Shown: in pieces, positions 17,364 to 26,187 of the stretch
How positions within the stretch are numbered: position 1 is the first letter of the stretch
Layout of the letters: each line of letters opens with the position of its first letter
Assembly: GCA_965204705.1 (NCBI GenBank)
Contig: OZ242006.1
Coordinates: 2,604,001 to 2,668,000 of the forward strand
DNA: 64,000 nucleotides
Direction of reading: 5' to 3'
Origin: Bin5 sp965204705
Lineage (GTDB): Bacteria; Chloroflexota; Anaerolineae; Caldilineales; Caldilineaceae
Translations under genes and position numbers: made by a program
Notes under the pieces: model-generated
Told to the model about the DNA's origin: nothing
The model's input: only the letters and a program-made list of their open reading frames with translations
The model's database searches: none

Positions 17364-18519
17364 CGGCCCTGGTTCCAGGGACTGGCGTGCCACCGTCCGC
17401 GTGGCACTTGTCCACGACTGGCTCAATCAGATGGGAGGAGCCGAAAACGTCCTGGAAGAGTTCGTCGACCTCTTTCCAGGCGCCCCCGTCTACACCAGTA
17501 TGTACGGGCCCGACAAGATGCCCGAAACGTACAAAGACTGGACGATCCGTACTACCTTCATGCAGCGCCTCCCATTAGTGACCGAACACCACCAAGCCTT
17601 TCTGCCGCTCTATCCCTGGGCGTTTCAACGCACCGATCTGAGCGGGTTCGATCTGATACTCAGCAACAAGAGCGGCTTCTGCCACGGAGTCCGGTCACGC
17701 AACGGCCAGCGCAAAGCCCTGCACGTCTGCTACTGCCTCACACCAACTCGGTTTTTGTGGCTATACGATCAGTACCGCCAGCGCGAACAGATAGGCGGAC
17801 TGCTCGACCTCGGGCTGAGGCCGCTGCTTGCACTGCTGCGGCGTTGGGACTATGCCGCTGCTCAGAAAGTTGATCATTTCATCGCCATCAGCACCGCTGT
17901 CCAGGAGCGCATCTGCACAATCTACGGTCGCGACAGTGTCGTCGTCCACCCTCCCGTCGATACGCAACGATTCTCGCCTGACCCAGCTGTTAGGGTGGGC
18001 GATTACTACCTGGTCGTCAGCCGCCTGATTCCTTATAAGCGTATAGACTTGGCCGTAAGAGCCTTTCGAGAGCTGCCGCACGAACGGCTCATCGTTGTCG
18101 GCAGCGGCCGCGCCAGGCAAGCGCTCGAGGAAATGGCCGGTCCCAATGTCTCCTTCCTCGGCTGGCAGCCCGGCGAACGCATTCTGGAACTGATGCGGGG
18201 CTGCAAGGCGTTCCTCTTCCCCGGACTGGAGGACTTCGGAATAACGCCGGTCGAAGCGATGAGCACCGGCCGCCCAGTAATTGCCTTTCGCGGAGGCGGC
18301 GCGCTGGATACGGTCATTCCCGGCGAGACCGGCGAGTTCTTCGATCTGCAAACGCCCGAACAGTTACAGCAGACCCTGGCGGAATTCGACCCCCGCGCCT
18401 ACGACCCGTCCAGATGCCGCGCGCAGGCTGAGCGCTTCAGCCGGGAGGCGTTCCGCCTGTGTCTGCTCGAAAACCTGGAAGTGTTTGTGTCACAGTACCC
18501 TCTTGATTCTGCCCAGTAG
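17314..18519 (+). CDS. GT4-family glycosyltransferase
   Basis: GT-B glycosyltransferase of about 401 residues. N-terminal domain begins VRVALVHDWLNQMGGAE. The C-terminal domain has YYLVVSRLIPYKRIDLAV and the E-x7-E-type EDFGITPVEA nucleotide-sugar motif. It should act at the cytoplasmic face on lipid-linked or surface glycans. Start choice: ATG 17314 is backed by AAGGGAG six bases upstream and overlaps the chorismate mutase gene by 50 bases; the conserved fold begins near codon 29, so a GTG at 17356 or 17401 is possible. Followed by the HD gene after 22 bases. Confidence 0.88.
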   Translation: MRAPKAWAREGHVFVSSGPGSRDWRATVRVALVHDWLNQMGGAENVLEEFVDLFPGAPVYTSMYGPDKMPETYKDWTIRTTFMQRLPLVTEHHQAFLPLYPWAFQRTDLSGFDLILSNKSGFCHGVRSRNGQRKALHVCYCLTPTRFLWLYDQYRQREQIGGLLDLGLRPLLALLRRWDYAAAQKVDHFIAISTAVQERICTIYGRDSVVVHPPVDTQRFSPDPAVRVGDYYLVVSRLIPYKRIDLAVRAFRELPHERLIVVGSGRARQALEEMAGPNVSFLGWQPGERILELMRGCKAFLFPGLEDFGITPVEAMSTGRPVIAFRGGGALDTVIPGETGEFFDLQTPEQLQQTLAEFDPRAYDPSRCRAQAERFSREAFRLCLLENLEVFVSQYPLDSAQ

Positions 18520-18541
18520 GAGACGCTCAGTAAGGACACTC

Positions 18542-19216
18542 ATGCCCCCTGCAACTGAAAACTCAGACAGCCTGGCAGCCGACGATGAAACGCTTAGCGA
18601 GTCCACCGCCCGCCGGCTCTATACTAGTGGCGACGCTGCCCACGACTTTGACCACGTCTTGCGAGTAACACATCTGGGAATGCGCATCGCACAGGCCGAA
18701 GGCGCCGACATCGCGGTCGTGCGCGCTGCCGCGCTTCTTCACGATGTGCCTGTTTCGGGAACCGGTCGAGGCAACCATCACTTCGCCGCGGCCGAATTCG
18801 CCGCTGACCATTTGCGCGCTGAAGACTGGGACGCAGCACGCATCGAGAACGTCGTCCACTGCATCCGGGCCCACCGCTTCCGTGACCGGTCAATTCAGCC
18901 GCAAACATTGGAGGCGAAGTGTCTCTACGACGCCGACAAGCTGGACAGTATAGGTGCAATCGGTGTGGCCCGAGCCTTCTCCCATACAGGTAGCCATAAC
19001 ACTCGGATCTGGACCCAGCCCGTGGATGAAGCCCCACCCGAGGATGCTCAACCGAACGGGTCCGACTACACGCCCGTGCACGAATACGTTTACAAGCTGC
19101 GCCATGTTCTGTCCACGCTCCACACCGCCGCGGCGCAGGAGATCGGCGCGCAGCGCCACCAATTCATGGCACGCTTCTACGAGCAGCTTGACGCCGAGAT
19201 GTCAGGCAATCGCTGA
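18542..19216 (+). CDS. HD-domain phosphohydrolase
   Basis: 224 residues with the HD metal-site series: HDFDHVLRVTHLG (His-Asp region), AALLHDVP (the HD pair), HHFAA and later YDADKLDSIGAIG (Asp). This is the arrangement of YedJ-like uncharacterised HD hydrolases, which act on nucleotides or other phosphate esters; the substrate is unknown. ATG 18542 has AAGGA six bases upstream. It follows the glycosyltransferase by 22 bases, so probably one transcript. Confidence 0.85.
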   Translation: MPPATENSDSLAADDETLSESTARRLYTSGDAAHDFDHVLRVTHLGMRIAQAEGADIAVVRAAALLHDVPVSGTGRGNHHFAAAEFAADHLRAEDWDAARIENVVHCIRAHRFRDRSIQPQTLEAKCLYDADKLDSIGAIGVARAFSHTGSHNTRIWTQPVDEAPPEDAQPNGSDYTPVHEYVYKLRHVLSTLHTAAAQEIGAQRHQFMARFYEQLDAEMSGNR

Positions 19217-19378
19217 CTACGCATAGCCTAACTGAGGCTCCGAGCCCCCTGTTAATATGTCGATGCTCCCTTCGCTCCAAGAGGGGCGCTGCAGAAGGTC
19301 CTGAACCTGTAAATTTTCGGCATCTGTGTTAGGCTACCCCGGTTGGCAGAACCGTCTCCGCACTGCGAAGGTGAAGCA

Positions 19379-22129
19379 ATGACTCCGACACACAATTCCC
19401 AGGCTTCGTCTCAACTGCCCTTCGATGAGGTCGCCCGCCTGCCCCTTCCCGGCGACAACGTGGCCATCGCCACGCGTAGACTGGAAGCGGGAACCCGGAT
19501 CGTCTTCGGCGAATCAGTCCTGACATTGGACTATACCACGATGGAAGGTCATCGTTTCGCCGTGGCCCCGATCCCGAAGGGAGGCCCTCTACTCTCATGG
19601 GAGCTGCCCTTTGGCTTGGCGACTCGGGAGATTGCTCCGGGGGAATACATTCGCAACGCAGAGATGCTCGATGCACTAGGTGTACGCGCCCTTGACTTTG
19701 AACTACCGGGTGAGCCGAATTTCGCCGATCACGTTCAGGCATACGAACTTGACGAGGCTTGTTTCCAGCCTGGCCAGCAGGTTCCCCGATATAGCGAAGA
19801 ACGCTACTTCGAAGGCTATGCCCGTCCCGGCGGCAGGGGCGTGGGTACCCGCAATACGATCATTCTGCTGGGAACCTCCTCTCGCACAGGAGGCTTCGTC
19901 AGGCAGCTGGAGTCCCGATTCGCCGGCGCCGCCGACCGGTATAGCAACATTGACGGCATTGTTGCCGTTTCCCATACCGAGGGCGGCCACGACAACCCCA
20001 ACAACACGGATACCACCCTCCGTACGCTGGCCGGCTTTTTCAACCACCCCAATGTCGGGGCAGTCCTGTGCGTGGACTACGGCCTTGAACCCGTGAACAA
20101 CGACTCGCTGCGCACGTTCTTGACGGAAAATGGTTACCCCCTCCAGTCCGTCCCCCATGCCTTCCTGACCCTGAAAGGAGGCTTTCAGACCGGGTTGGAG
20201 CAGGCCGAAGCGATCGTGCAGGGGTGGCTGGACGAGGTCAACGCAACCCCGCGAACGCCGCAGCCCCTCTCTGAACTGAAACTGGCCCTGCAGTGCGGCG
20301 GCTCAGACGCCTTTTCCGGCATCTCGGGGAATCCCCTTGCCTCTTGGGTTGCTCGCGAGCTGGTTAAATACGGAGGCGCCGCCAACCTGGCAGAGACCGA
20401 CGAACTGATCGGCGCCGAACCCTACATCATGCTCAGTGTCAGCGACGCCGAGACCGCCGCCGAATTTCTAAGCACCATCGAGCGCTTCCAGGAACGGGTT
20501 GCTTGGCACGGCCATTCTGCCGCCGGCAATCCATCAGGAGGCAACAAATATCGCGGGCTGTACAATATCGTCCTCAAGTCTATTGGCGCGGCCATGAAAA
20601 GACATCCGGACGTCCGCCTTGACCATGTCATACCCTATAGCGGACCGATGAACGACCCCGGTTACTACTTCATGGACAGCCCTGGCAACGACCTCGAGAG
20701 CATTGCCGGGCAGGTGGCATCCGGCTGCAATATGATCTATTTTGTAACCGGCAACGGTTCGATCACCAACTTTCCCTTTGTGCCGACCATCAAGATCGTG
20801 ACCACGACGCGCCGCTATGAGTTGCTGAGCCGGGATATGGACGTGAACGCCGGCCGCTATCTGGACGGTACGCCCATGGATGAACTCGGCGCAGAAACGC
20901 TCGATCTGACGGTGCGAGCCGCATCAGGCGAGAGAACTGTCGGTGAGAAAGCGGGCCACGCCCAGGTACAGCTTTGGCGCGACTGGCGCCAGACGGGACC
21001 AGGCCGCGTCGAGGAAATTAGCCGCCGGCCGAAGCCTGCAGGCCTTTCGCTGCCCCTTCGCCGCGCCTCTGCCGCCCCCGTTCTCAATCTTTCATATCCT
21101 GCGTATTCTACGCCAACCGGTCCGGCCGCAGACCGCATAGGGCTGATTCTGCCGACCAGCCTCTGTTCAGGCCAGATCGGTCAGATCGCCGCCGCCCGGC
21201 TCAATAGCAGATACACTGCTGGCAGCGAGTCCACACCCTCTCTCAGGCGATTTGTAGCTCTCGCACATACTGAAGGCTGCGGATTCTCCGGCGGCCACAC
21301 CGGAGATCTCTACGTCCGTACGGTTTTGGGCTATCTGCAACACCCTCAGGCCGCCGAGACGCTGCTCCTGGAGCATGGCTGCGAAAAGACACACAACGAC
21401 TACTTCCGCCACGAGTTGGAAGAAAACGGAATGGATTTGGACCAATTTGGCTGGGCAAGCATCCAACTGGATGGTGGGATAGACGCTGTCTTGGAGAAGG
21501 TTGATGCCTGGTTCGAACGGCGCCTGGCCGCAGCGGAGACGCCGGAGAAAACGACGGCCGGCGTATCCGCCCTCCGAATCGGGATCCTCAGCGCCGGGAA
21601 GCCACCGACCGCAGTTTCTCAACAGTTTGGGCAATTGGCTGCGGCCATCTCATCCGGCGGTGGCGCCGTTATCCTGCCGGAAAACACATCGCTCCTTTCT
21701 TCTCGTGCATTCCTGGATGAGAACATAGGCGACGGCCCGCACCTACCCTCTCTTGCCTATGGGCAGTCGCTGGCCGACGCTGACGATCAGAGGGGTTTCC
21801 ACATAATGGAGACGCCCACCGAGCACTGGGCCGAAACGCTGACCGGTCTCGGCGGAACAGGTGTTGAGGCGATCCTCGCCTATGCGGGCAGCCACCCGAT
21901 TGAAGGGCATCCGCTGGTGCCTGTGCTGCAAGTGACAACGGCCGATTGCACTGCAATGCAGTACGTCGAAGACATGGACTCCGTGCTCTCCAACGATCCC
22001 GAGTCCTGGCCCCAGCAGCTGGCCACATTGTTGACTCAGACCCTTTCAGGAGAACATCAGCCGAAGGCGACGCGCGCAGGCAATATCGAATTCCAGTTTA
22101 CGCGCGGTCTCCTTGGTGTTTCCCTCTAA
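19379..22129 (+). CDS. Double-length UxaA-family (altronate/galactarate) dehydratase
   Basis: 916 residues. Residues about 10-110 form a SAF-like N-terminal domain and residues about 145-550 a full UxaA-type dehydratase (GGRGVGTRNTIILLGTSS, SHTEGGHDN, LQCGGSDAFSGISGNP, GCNMIYFVTGNGSITNFPF). Such enzymes remove water from altronate, galactarate or similar sugar acids. From about 565 the same fold is repeated in degenerate form: LAHTEGCGFSGGHTGD (His630 against His199) and a copy of the GLEPVNND-like segment as GCEKTHND. Usual family members are about 500 residues. ATG 19379 is preceded by GGTGA. Heads a run with a sulfatase and a SIS protein. Confidence 0.85.
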   Translation: MTPTHNSQASSQLPFDEVARLPLPGDNVAIATRRLEAGTRIVFGESVLTLDYTTMEGHRFAVAPIPKGGPLLSWELPFGLATREIAPGEYIRNAEMLDALGVRALDFELPGEPNFADHVQAYELDEACFQPGQQVPRYSEERYFEGYARPGGRGVGTRNTIILLGTSSRTGGFVRQLESRFAGAADRYSNIDGIVAVSHTEGGHDNPNNTDTTLRTLAGFFNHPNVGAVLCVDYGLEPVNNDSLRTFLTENGYPLQSVPHAFLTLKGGFQTGLEQAEAIVQGWLDEVNATPRTPQPLSELKLALQCGGSDAFSGISGNPLASWVARELVKYGGAANLAETDELIGAEPYIMLSVSDAETAAEFLSTIERFQERVAWHGHSAAGNPSGGNKYRGLYNIVLKSIGAAMKRHPDVRLDHVIPYSGPMNDPGYYFMDSPGNDLESIAGQVASGCNMIYFVTGNGSITNFPFVPTIKIVTTTRRYELLSRDMDVNAGRYLDGTPMDELGAETLDLTVRAASGERTVGEKAGHAQVQLWRDWRQTGPGRVEEISRRPKPAGLSLPLRRASAAPVLNLSYPAYSTPTGPAADRIGLILPTSLCSGQIGQIAAARLNSRYTAGSESTPSLRRFVALAHTEGCGFSGGHTGDLYVRTVLGYLQHPQAAETLLLEHGCEKTHNDYFRHELEENGMDLDQFGWASIQLDGGIDAVLEKVDAWFERRLAAAETPEKTTAGVSALRIGILSAGKPPTAVSQQFGQLAAAISSGGGAVILPENTSLLSSRAFLDENIGDGPHLPSLAYGQSLADADDQRGFHIMETPTEHWAETLTGLGGTGVEAILAYAGSHPIEGHPLVPVLQVTTADCTAMQYVEDMDSVLSNDPESWPQQLATLLTQTLSGEHQPKATRAGNIEFQFTRGLLGVSL

Positions 22130-22156
22130 GCGCCAACGCCCGAAAGAGCCCAAGCT

Positions 22157-23527
22157 ATGTCCCAGGATCGTCCCAACGTCATCTATGTCTTCGCCGACCA
22201 GTGGCGGGCGCAGGACACAGGATACGCAGGTAACCGGCAGGTCCAGACCCCCCATCTAGACCGATTGGCGGCGCAGAGCATCAACTTTACCCACGCCGTG
22301 GCCGGTATTCCAGTATGCTGCCCGGCGCGTGCCTGCCTGTTGACAGGGCAGCATGCATTGACCCACGGTGTGTTCGTCAATGACGTTCACCTGGCCGACG
22401 ACGCCGTATCTATGGCAAAGCTATACAGGTCGGCTGGCTACGATACCGCCTACGTGGGCAAATGGCATGTGGACGGCCGCGGGCGCAGCAATTACATTCC
22501 CCCCGGGAGCCGTCAGGGATTCGACTACTGGAAGACCCTGGAATGCACGCACGACTACAACAACTCCAAGTATTACGCCGGTGACTCCGATCAGCAGTTG
22601 ACCTGGGAGGGCTACGACGCGATCGAGCAAACCAAAGACGTACAGGCCTACCTGAGATCCCGCCGGCGCGCAGACGGCGAAGGAGAGCCCGACACGCCAT
22701 TCCTACTCGTCCTGTCCTGGGGTCCTCCCCACGCACCCTATGAAACGGCTCCATCAACTTATCGAAAACTCTACAGTCCCGACGACATCGAGCTGAGACC
22801 CAACGTGACCCCTGAAATCGCAGACGATGCCCGCGAGTGGATCGCCGGTTACTACGCCCACTGTACAGCTCTCGACGATTGCCTCGGCGCACTTCTTCAA
22901 ACCATCGAAGATGAGGGCCTGGCAGACAACACGATCTTCGTCTTTACGTCCGATCACGGTGACATGCTCGGATCACAGGGCGAGGTCAAGAAACAGCGGC
23001 CCTGGGAGGAGTCGGTCCGGGTTCCCTTCCTGCTTCGCTGGCCGCGGCGTTTCGGGCTGCAAGGACGTGAGATCGAAGCACTGCTCGATACGCCCGATAT
23101 CCTGCCCACCCTTTTGACTTTGTGCGACGTCCCGATTCCCGATACGGTCGAGGGCAAGGATTTTTCAGCCGCGCTCGAGGGCGGTCCCGATCCCTCCGGT
23201 GGCGCTGCACTCATCTACTGCCCCCATCCCTTTGGCCAGTTCCTGCGAACTGACGGCGGCCGCGAGTACCGGGGACTCCGTACGCGCACCCACACCTACG
23301 CCCGCGACTTGAACGGGCCCTGGCTGCTCTACGACAACGAATCCGATCCCTACCAACTGGAAAACCTGGTCAATCGCCCCGAAGTAGCGTCTCTGCAATC
23401 GGAGCTTGAGTCCCGGCTGCAGGGAAAACTGGCTGAACGCGGCGATGAGTTCCTGCCTGGCGAGACTTATATCGAGAAATGGGGCTATCCTCTCGACAAA
23501 ACAGGGACAGTACCCTTCAACTGGTAA
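22157..23527 (+). CDS. Sulfatase (formylglycine type)
   Basis: 456-residue type I sulfatase/arylsulfatase. The maturation motif is CCPAR (Cys54 to formylglycine), with NVIYVFADQWRAQD supplying metal-site acids at the N-terminus, GKWHVDG, and FTSDHGDMLGSQGE in the middle. No signal peptide is seen, so it may act in the cytoplasm on an imported sulfated sugar. The gene begins 27 bases after the UxaA-type gene and precedes a SIS protein, which suggests breakdown of a sulfated sugar acid. Maturation needs an anSME or FGE enzyme, not seen in this window. Confidence 0.9.
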   Translation: MSQDRPNVIYVFADQWRAQDTGYAGNRQVQTPHLDRLAAQSINFTHAVAGIPVCCPARACLLTGQHALTHGVFVNDVHLADDAVSMAKLYRSAGYDTAYVGKWHVDGRGRSNYIPPGSRQGFDYWKTLECTHDYNNSKYYAGDSDQQLTWEGYDAIEQTKDVQAYLRSRRRADGEGEPDTPFLLVLSWGPPHAPYETAPSTYRKLYSPDDIELRPNVTPEIADDAREWIAGYYAHCTALDDCLGALLQTIEDEGLADNTIFVFTSDHGDMLGSQGEVKKQRPWEESVRVPFLLRWPRRFGLQGREIEALLDTPDILPTLLTLCDVPIPDTVEGKDFSAALEGGPDPSGGAALIYCPHPFGQFLRTDGGREYRGLRTRTHTYARDLNGPWLLYDNESDPYQLENLVNRPEVASLQSELESRLQGKLAERGDEFLPGETYIEKWGYPLDKTGTVPFNW

Positions 23528-23595
23528 TCGAAACGAGGGCAGGTTCTGAAGAAACACGATGTACGCCCACACTGTACTTAGTCGGATTTAGGAGG

Positions 23596-24378
23596 ATGGG
23601 ACACACTTTGAATCCAGCATTTGCCTATTTGAACGCAGCTCAAGCAATTTTGGACCGCATCGTCGCCACCCAGACCGAGAACATCCAACAAGCTGCCGAC
23701 ATCTGTGCCAACACCATCGCCGCCGAAGGACTTGTGCATCTGTTCGGTACGGGCCACTCACGCATGTTTATCGAGGAGATGTATCCCCGCCACGGCTCCT
23801 TTCCAGGCTTTCATCCCATCGTTGAACTGTCCTTGACCTTTCACAACCAGGTCGTTGGCGCCAACGGGCAGCGTCAGGCAATGTTTATCGAGCATGTTGA
23901 AGGCTTTGCCCGGCAAATCTTGCGAAACTTCGTCCTGCGTCCACCGGACAGTTTTATGATCTTCTCGAATAGCGGTGTAAATGAAGTTGTCGTGGAGATG
24001 GCGCTGGAAGCAAAGGCGTTGGACCTGCCCGTAATAGCAGTCGTCTCAGTCGATCACTGCGCTGCTTCAGCGCCGAAGCACAGTAGCGGCAAAAAGCTCA
24101 TGGACATCGCAGACATAACGATCGACAACTGTACCCCAGCAGGGGATGCCATGGTCGCCGTCGATGGTCTCGAAGACCCCGTCGGTCCGGGCTCGACAGT
24201 TGGCGCTGCTGCCGTGGTCAATGCCATCAAGTGCCAGGTGGCCGCCGGCCTGACCGCGCGCGGCAAGCCCCCTCTCGTCCTCTCAAGCAGCGTCTTTTCC
24301 GGCGACGCCTCAGCAGCCAAGTTTGACGCCTCCTACGATGACTACCGCCGCCGCGTTCGCAGGGTCTATGGGGACTGA
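23596..24378 (+). CDS. SIS-domain (sugar isomerase-type) protein
   Basis: 260 residues with one SIS fold: GLVHLFGTGHSRMFIEEM at residues about 46-63, FMIFSNSGVNEVVVEMALEAK in the middle and PVIAVVSVDH after it. SIS domains bind phosphosugars, as in isomerases, deaminases and sensors. No helix-turn-helix, so an enzyme is more likely than a regulator. The ATG at 23596 directly abuts GGAGG, too close for a normal site; a TTG at 23608 would give 12-base spacing. Third gene of the UxaA-sulfatase run. Confidence 0.85.
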   Translation: MGHTLNPAFAYLNAAQAILDRIVATQTENIQQAADICANTIAAEGLVHLFGTGHSRMFIEEMYPRHGSFPGFHPIVELSLTFHNQVVGANGQRQAMFIEHVEGFARQILRNFVLRPPDSFMIFSNSGVNEVVVEMALEAKALDLPVIAVVSVDHCAASAPKHSSGKKLMDIADITIDNCTPAGDAMVAVDGLEDPVGPGSTVGAAAVVNAIKCQVAAGLTARGKPPLVLSSSVFSGDASAAKFDASYDDYRRRVRRVYGD

Positions 24379-24455
24379 CTGAACTTAAAGCAATTTGCAC
24401 TAGCTCCATTGGACCCACAGATGACTGAGGGTCGCCAGAAGAATCCAAATCTACA

Positions 24456-25493
24456 ATGCAACCCATTCCGCTTCGCACAACTGTCATCGGCAGCTATCCC
24501 TTTCCAGCCTGGCTCGAGTTTGCCAGCGCACACCTGGACCAGTTCGGTGGCGACGACATCGCCGAAATGATCGATGACGCGGTTGTCGCCGCCGTCCACG
24601 ACCAGCTCGAGGCAGGCACCGATGTCATCACCGACGGTGAACAGACCCGGCTGGACTTCAATCTTTCCTTCTATGGATACCTTGAAGGGATCCGTCCGGA
24701 ACAGGCATCGCCGCGACGCTGGGGTCCCCCGGCACACGACCAGCGCGGCAAACACGAAATCTTTGGCGACCTCTCAGCCTCGAAAGGCCTCGGCGCGGTA
24801 GCGGAATTCCGGCGCCTGCAACGGCTTGTGCCAGATTCGGAAGCGGGCCCTACTCTGAAGGCAAGCGTGCCCGGACCGTACACCCTCAGCGGCCGGCTGC
24901 TGCCCAACGCGCAATACCCCGACCGCTATGCGGTGACAGAGGCACTTCTGCCGATCGTACGCAAGGAGTTGGCGGATCTGGTCGAGGCCGGTTGCCGGGA
25001 GCTTACAGTCGACGAACCGTCGATGAGTTGCTATGCCTACCGGGAAGACCCTGCCCGATTCGTCGACATCTTCAACCGCACGGTGGAGCCTGTGGTCGGC
25101 AAATGCCGGCTCTCTACGCACCTCTGCTTCGGCAACTACAAGGGACACCCGGTCGGCTTCCGCCGTTACGCGCCCATGTTTCCTGCCTTCTTGGAAATGG
25201 AAGTGGATGAGATCCACGTGGAGATGGCCAACAGGGAGTATGCGGAGCTAGAGGTGATCGGACAAATTGTCGAAAAGCGGGACGCGGCCGTAGGCATCAT
25301 TGACGTGAAGAGCTACTTCATCGAATCGCCTCAGCACGTTGCCGCCACAGTCCGTCGTTGCCTGGAGTTTGCGCCCGCCGACCGCCTGGCCTTTGCCCCA
25401 GACTGCGGACTCAGTCAGACCGCCCGCTGGGCTGCAAGGCAAAAGCTCAAAAACATGGTGGAGGGCGTGCGCTTAGTTCGTGACGAACTGTAA
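24456..25493 (+). CDS. Short MetE-like (cobalamin-independent methionine synthase family) protein
   Basis: 345 residues corresponding to the catalytic C-terminal barrel of MetE only. It begins LRTTVIGSYPFP and has zinc-site candidates His and Cys in STHLCFGN, Glu in VEMANRE and Cys in APDCGLSQ. Full MetE is about 750 residues with an N-terminal folate-binding half. Short forms occur in archaea and many bacteria, and some act with other methyl donors (vinyl-GSH-type or methylcobamide proteins). It may be a methyltransferase with another acceptor. Follows the SIS gene by 77 bases; membership of the sugar run is unclear. Confidence 0.8.
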   Translation: MQPIPLRTTVIGSYPFPAWLEFASAHLDQFGGDDIAEMIDDAVVAAVHDQLEAGTDVITDGEQTRLDFNLSFYGYLEGIRPEQASPRRWGPPAHDQRGKHEIFGDLSASKGLGAVAEFRRLQRLVPDSEAGPTLKASVPGPYTLSGRLLPNAQYPDRYAVTEALLPIVRKELADLVEAGCRELTVDEPSMSCYAYREDPARFVDIFNRTVEPVVGKCRLSTHLCFGNYKGHPVGFRRYAPMFPAFLEMEVDEIHVEMANREYAELEVIGQIVEKRDAAVGIIDVKSYFIESPQHVAATVRRCLEFAPADRLAFAPDCGLSQTARWAARQKLKNMVEGVRLVRDEL

Positions 25494-25710
25494 CGTCTGA
25501 AATTTGGTGTGGTCCTGCCGCTATGGTAGACTGCGGGGCTGTGTGCTTACCAGTCGCCATGAAGGGACTGGCTGTCTGGATGAGACAAAGTACTTTCTAC
25601 GGCCGGATGGTTTAGCACTCATGGCGGGAGCAGAGAAGAGCGTCTGAGGCGCAAACAAAGGCATCGCAAGTTCCGGCGACTGCCATGTAAAGGATAGAGG
25701 GTGGTATAAG
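25494..25710 (+). other. Leader region of rplS
   Basis: 217 bases before the L19 start with no gene. It contains short stem-forming stretches (for example CCAGTC / GACTGG near 25550-25572 and GTCT / AGAC near 25576). I do not recognise a known ribosomal leader or a strong promoter. GGATAGAGGGTGG lies just before the ATG. Confidence 0.35.
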
Positions 25711-26073
25711 ATGACAAATGCACTAATGGCTTCTCTCCAGCCGGAGCTTCCCGAGGGCACGGCCGACATCGATCCGGGTGACACAGTGCGCGTTCACCAG
25801 CGTATCACCGAGGGCCGTAACGAGCGTATTCAGGTGTTTCAAGGCGTGGTCATTTCGAAGCGCGGGGGCAATGACGCCGGTGCCAGCTATACGGTGCGCC
25901 GCACCGGCTCACACGGCGTCGGCGTAGAGCGTACTTTCCCACTTTACAGCAAGAACATCGACAAAGTGGAGGTCCTTCGTAAGACCAAAGTGCGACGCGC
26001 GCAACTCTACTACCTGCGCGATCGGCAGGGCAAGTCAGCTCGACTCCGTGAAAAACGCTTCATCAGCGTTTAG
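25711..26073 (+). CDS. rplS: 50S ribosomal protein L19
   Basis: Large-subunit ribosomal protein, 120 residues, full length. Family features: PGDTVRVHQRITEG, RIQVFQGVVISKRG, SYTVRRTGSHGVGVERTFPL and the end VRRAQLYYLRDRQGKSARLREK. In many bacteria rplS follows rimM and trmD; here it stands alone after the MetE-like gene and has its own terminator. Confidence 0.97.
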   Translation: MTNALMASLQPELPEGTADIDPGDTVRVHQRITEGRNERIQVFQGVVISKRGGNDAGASYTVRRTGSHGVGVERTFPLYSKNIDKVEVLRKTKVRRAQLYYLRDRQGKSARLREKRFISV

Positions 26074-26140
26074 GCAGGCGCGCCAGTAAGACTGGGCACG
26101 ACCCCACGCGAGCTTTCGCGGAATATATTTCAACCAAACT

Positions 26141-26181
26141 GCGCCGTACGCACGACACGTGTGTACGGCGCTTTGTTTCTT
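26141..26181 (+). terminator. Rho-independent terminator of rplS
   Basis: GCGCCGTAC (26141-26149) and GTACGGCGC (26163-26171) form a perfect 9-bp stem with a 13-base loop, followed by TTTGTTTCTT. It sits 68 bases after the rplS stop, just before the convergent sulfatase gene's stop. Confidence 0.9.
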
Positions 26182-26187
26182 CTGCTC

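Noticed and set aside
18281..18541. An upstream extension of the HD protein
   Set aside because: It lies inside the glycosyltransferase in another frame; ATG 18542 has a ribosome site and begins the conserved protein.
19224..19336. TAGCCTAAC / GTTAGGCTA inverted repeat flanking the gap before the UxaA gene
   Set aside because: Arms are only 9 bp and about 95 bases apart with no sign of an element between them; chance is likely.
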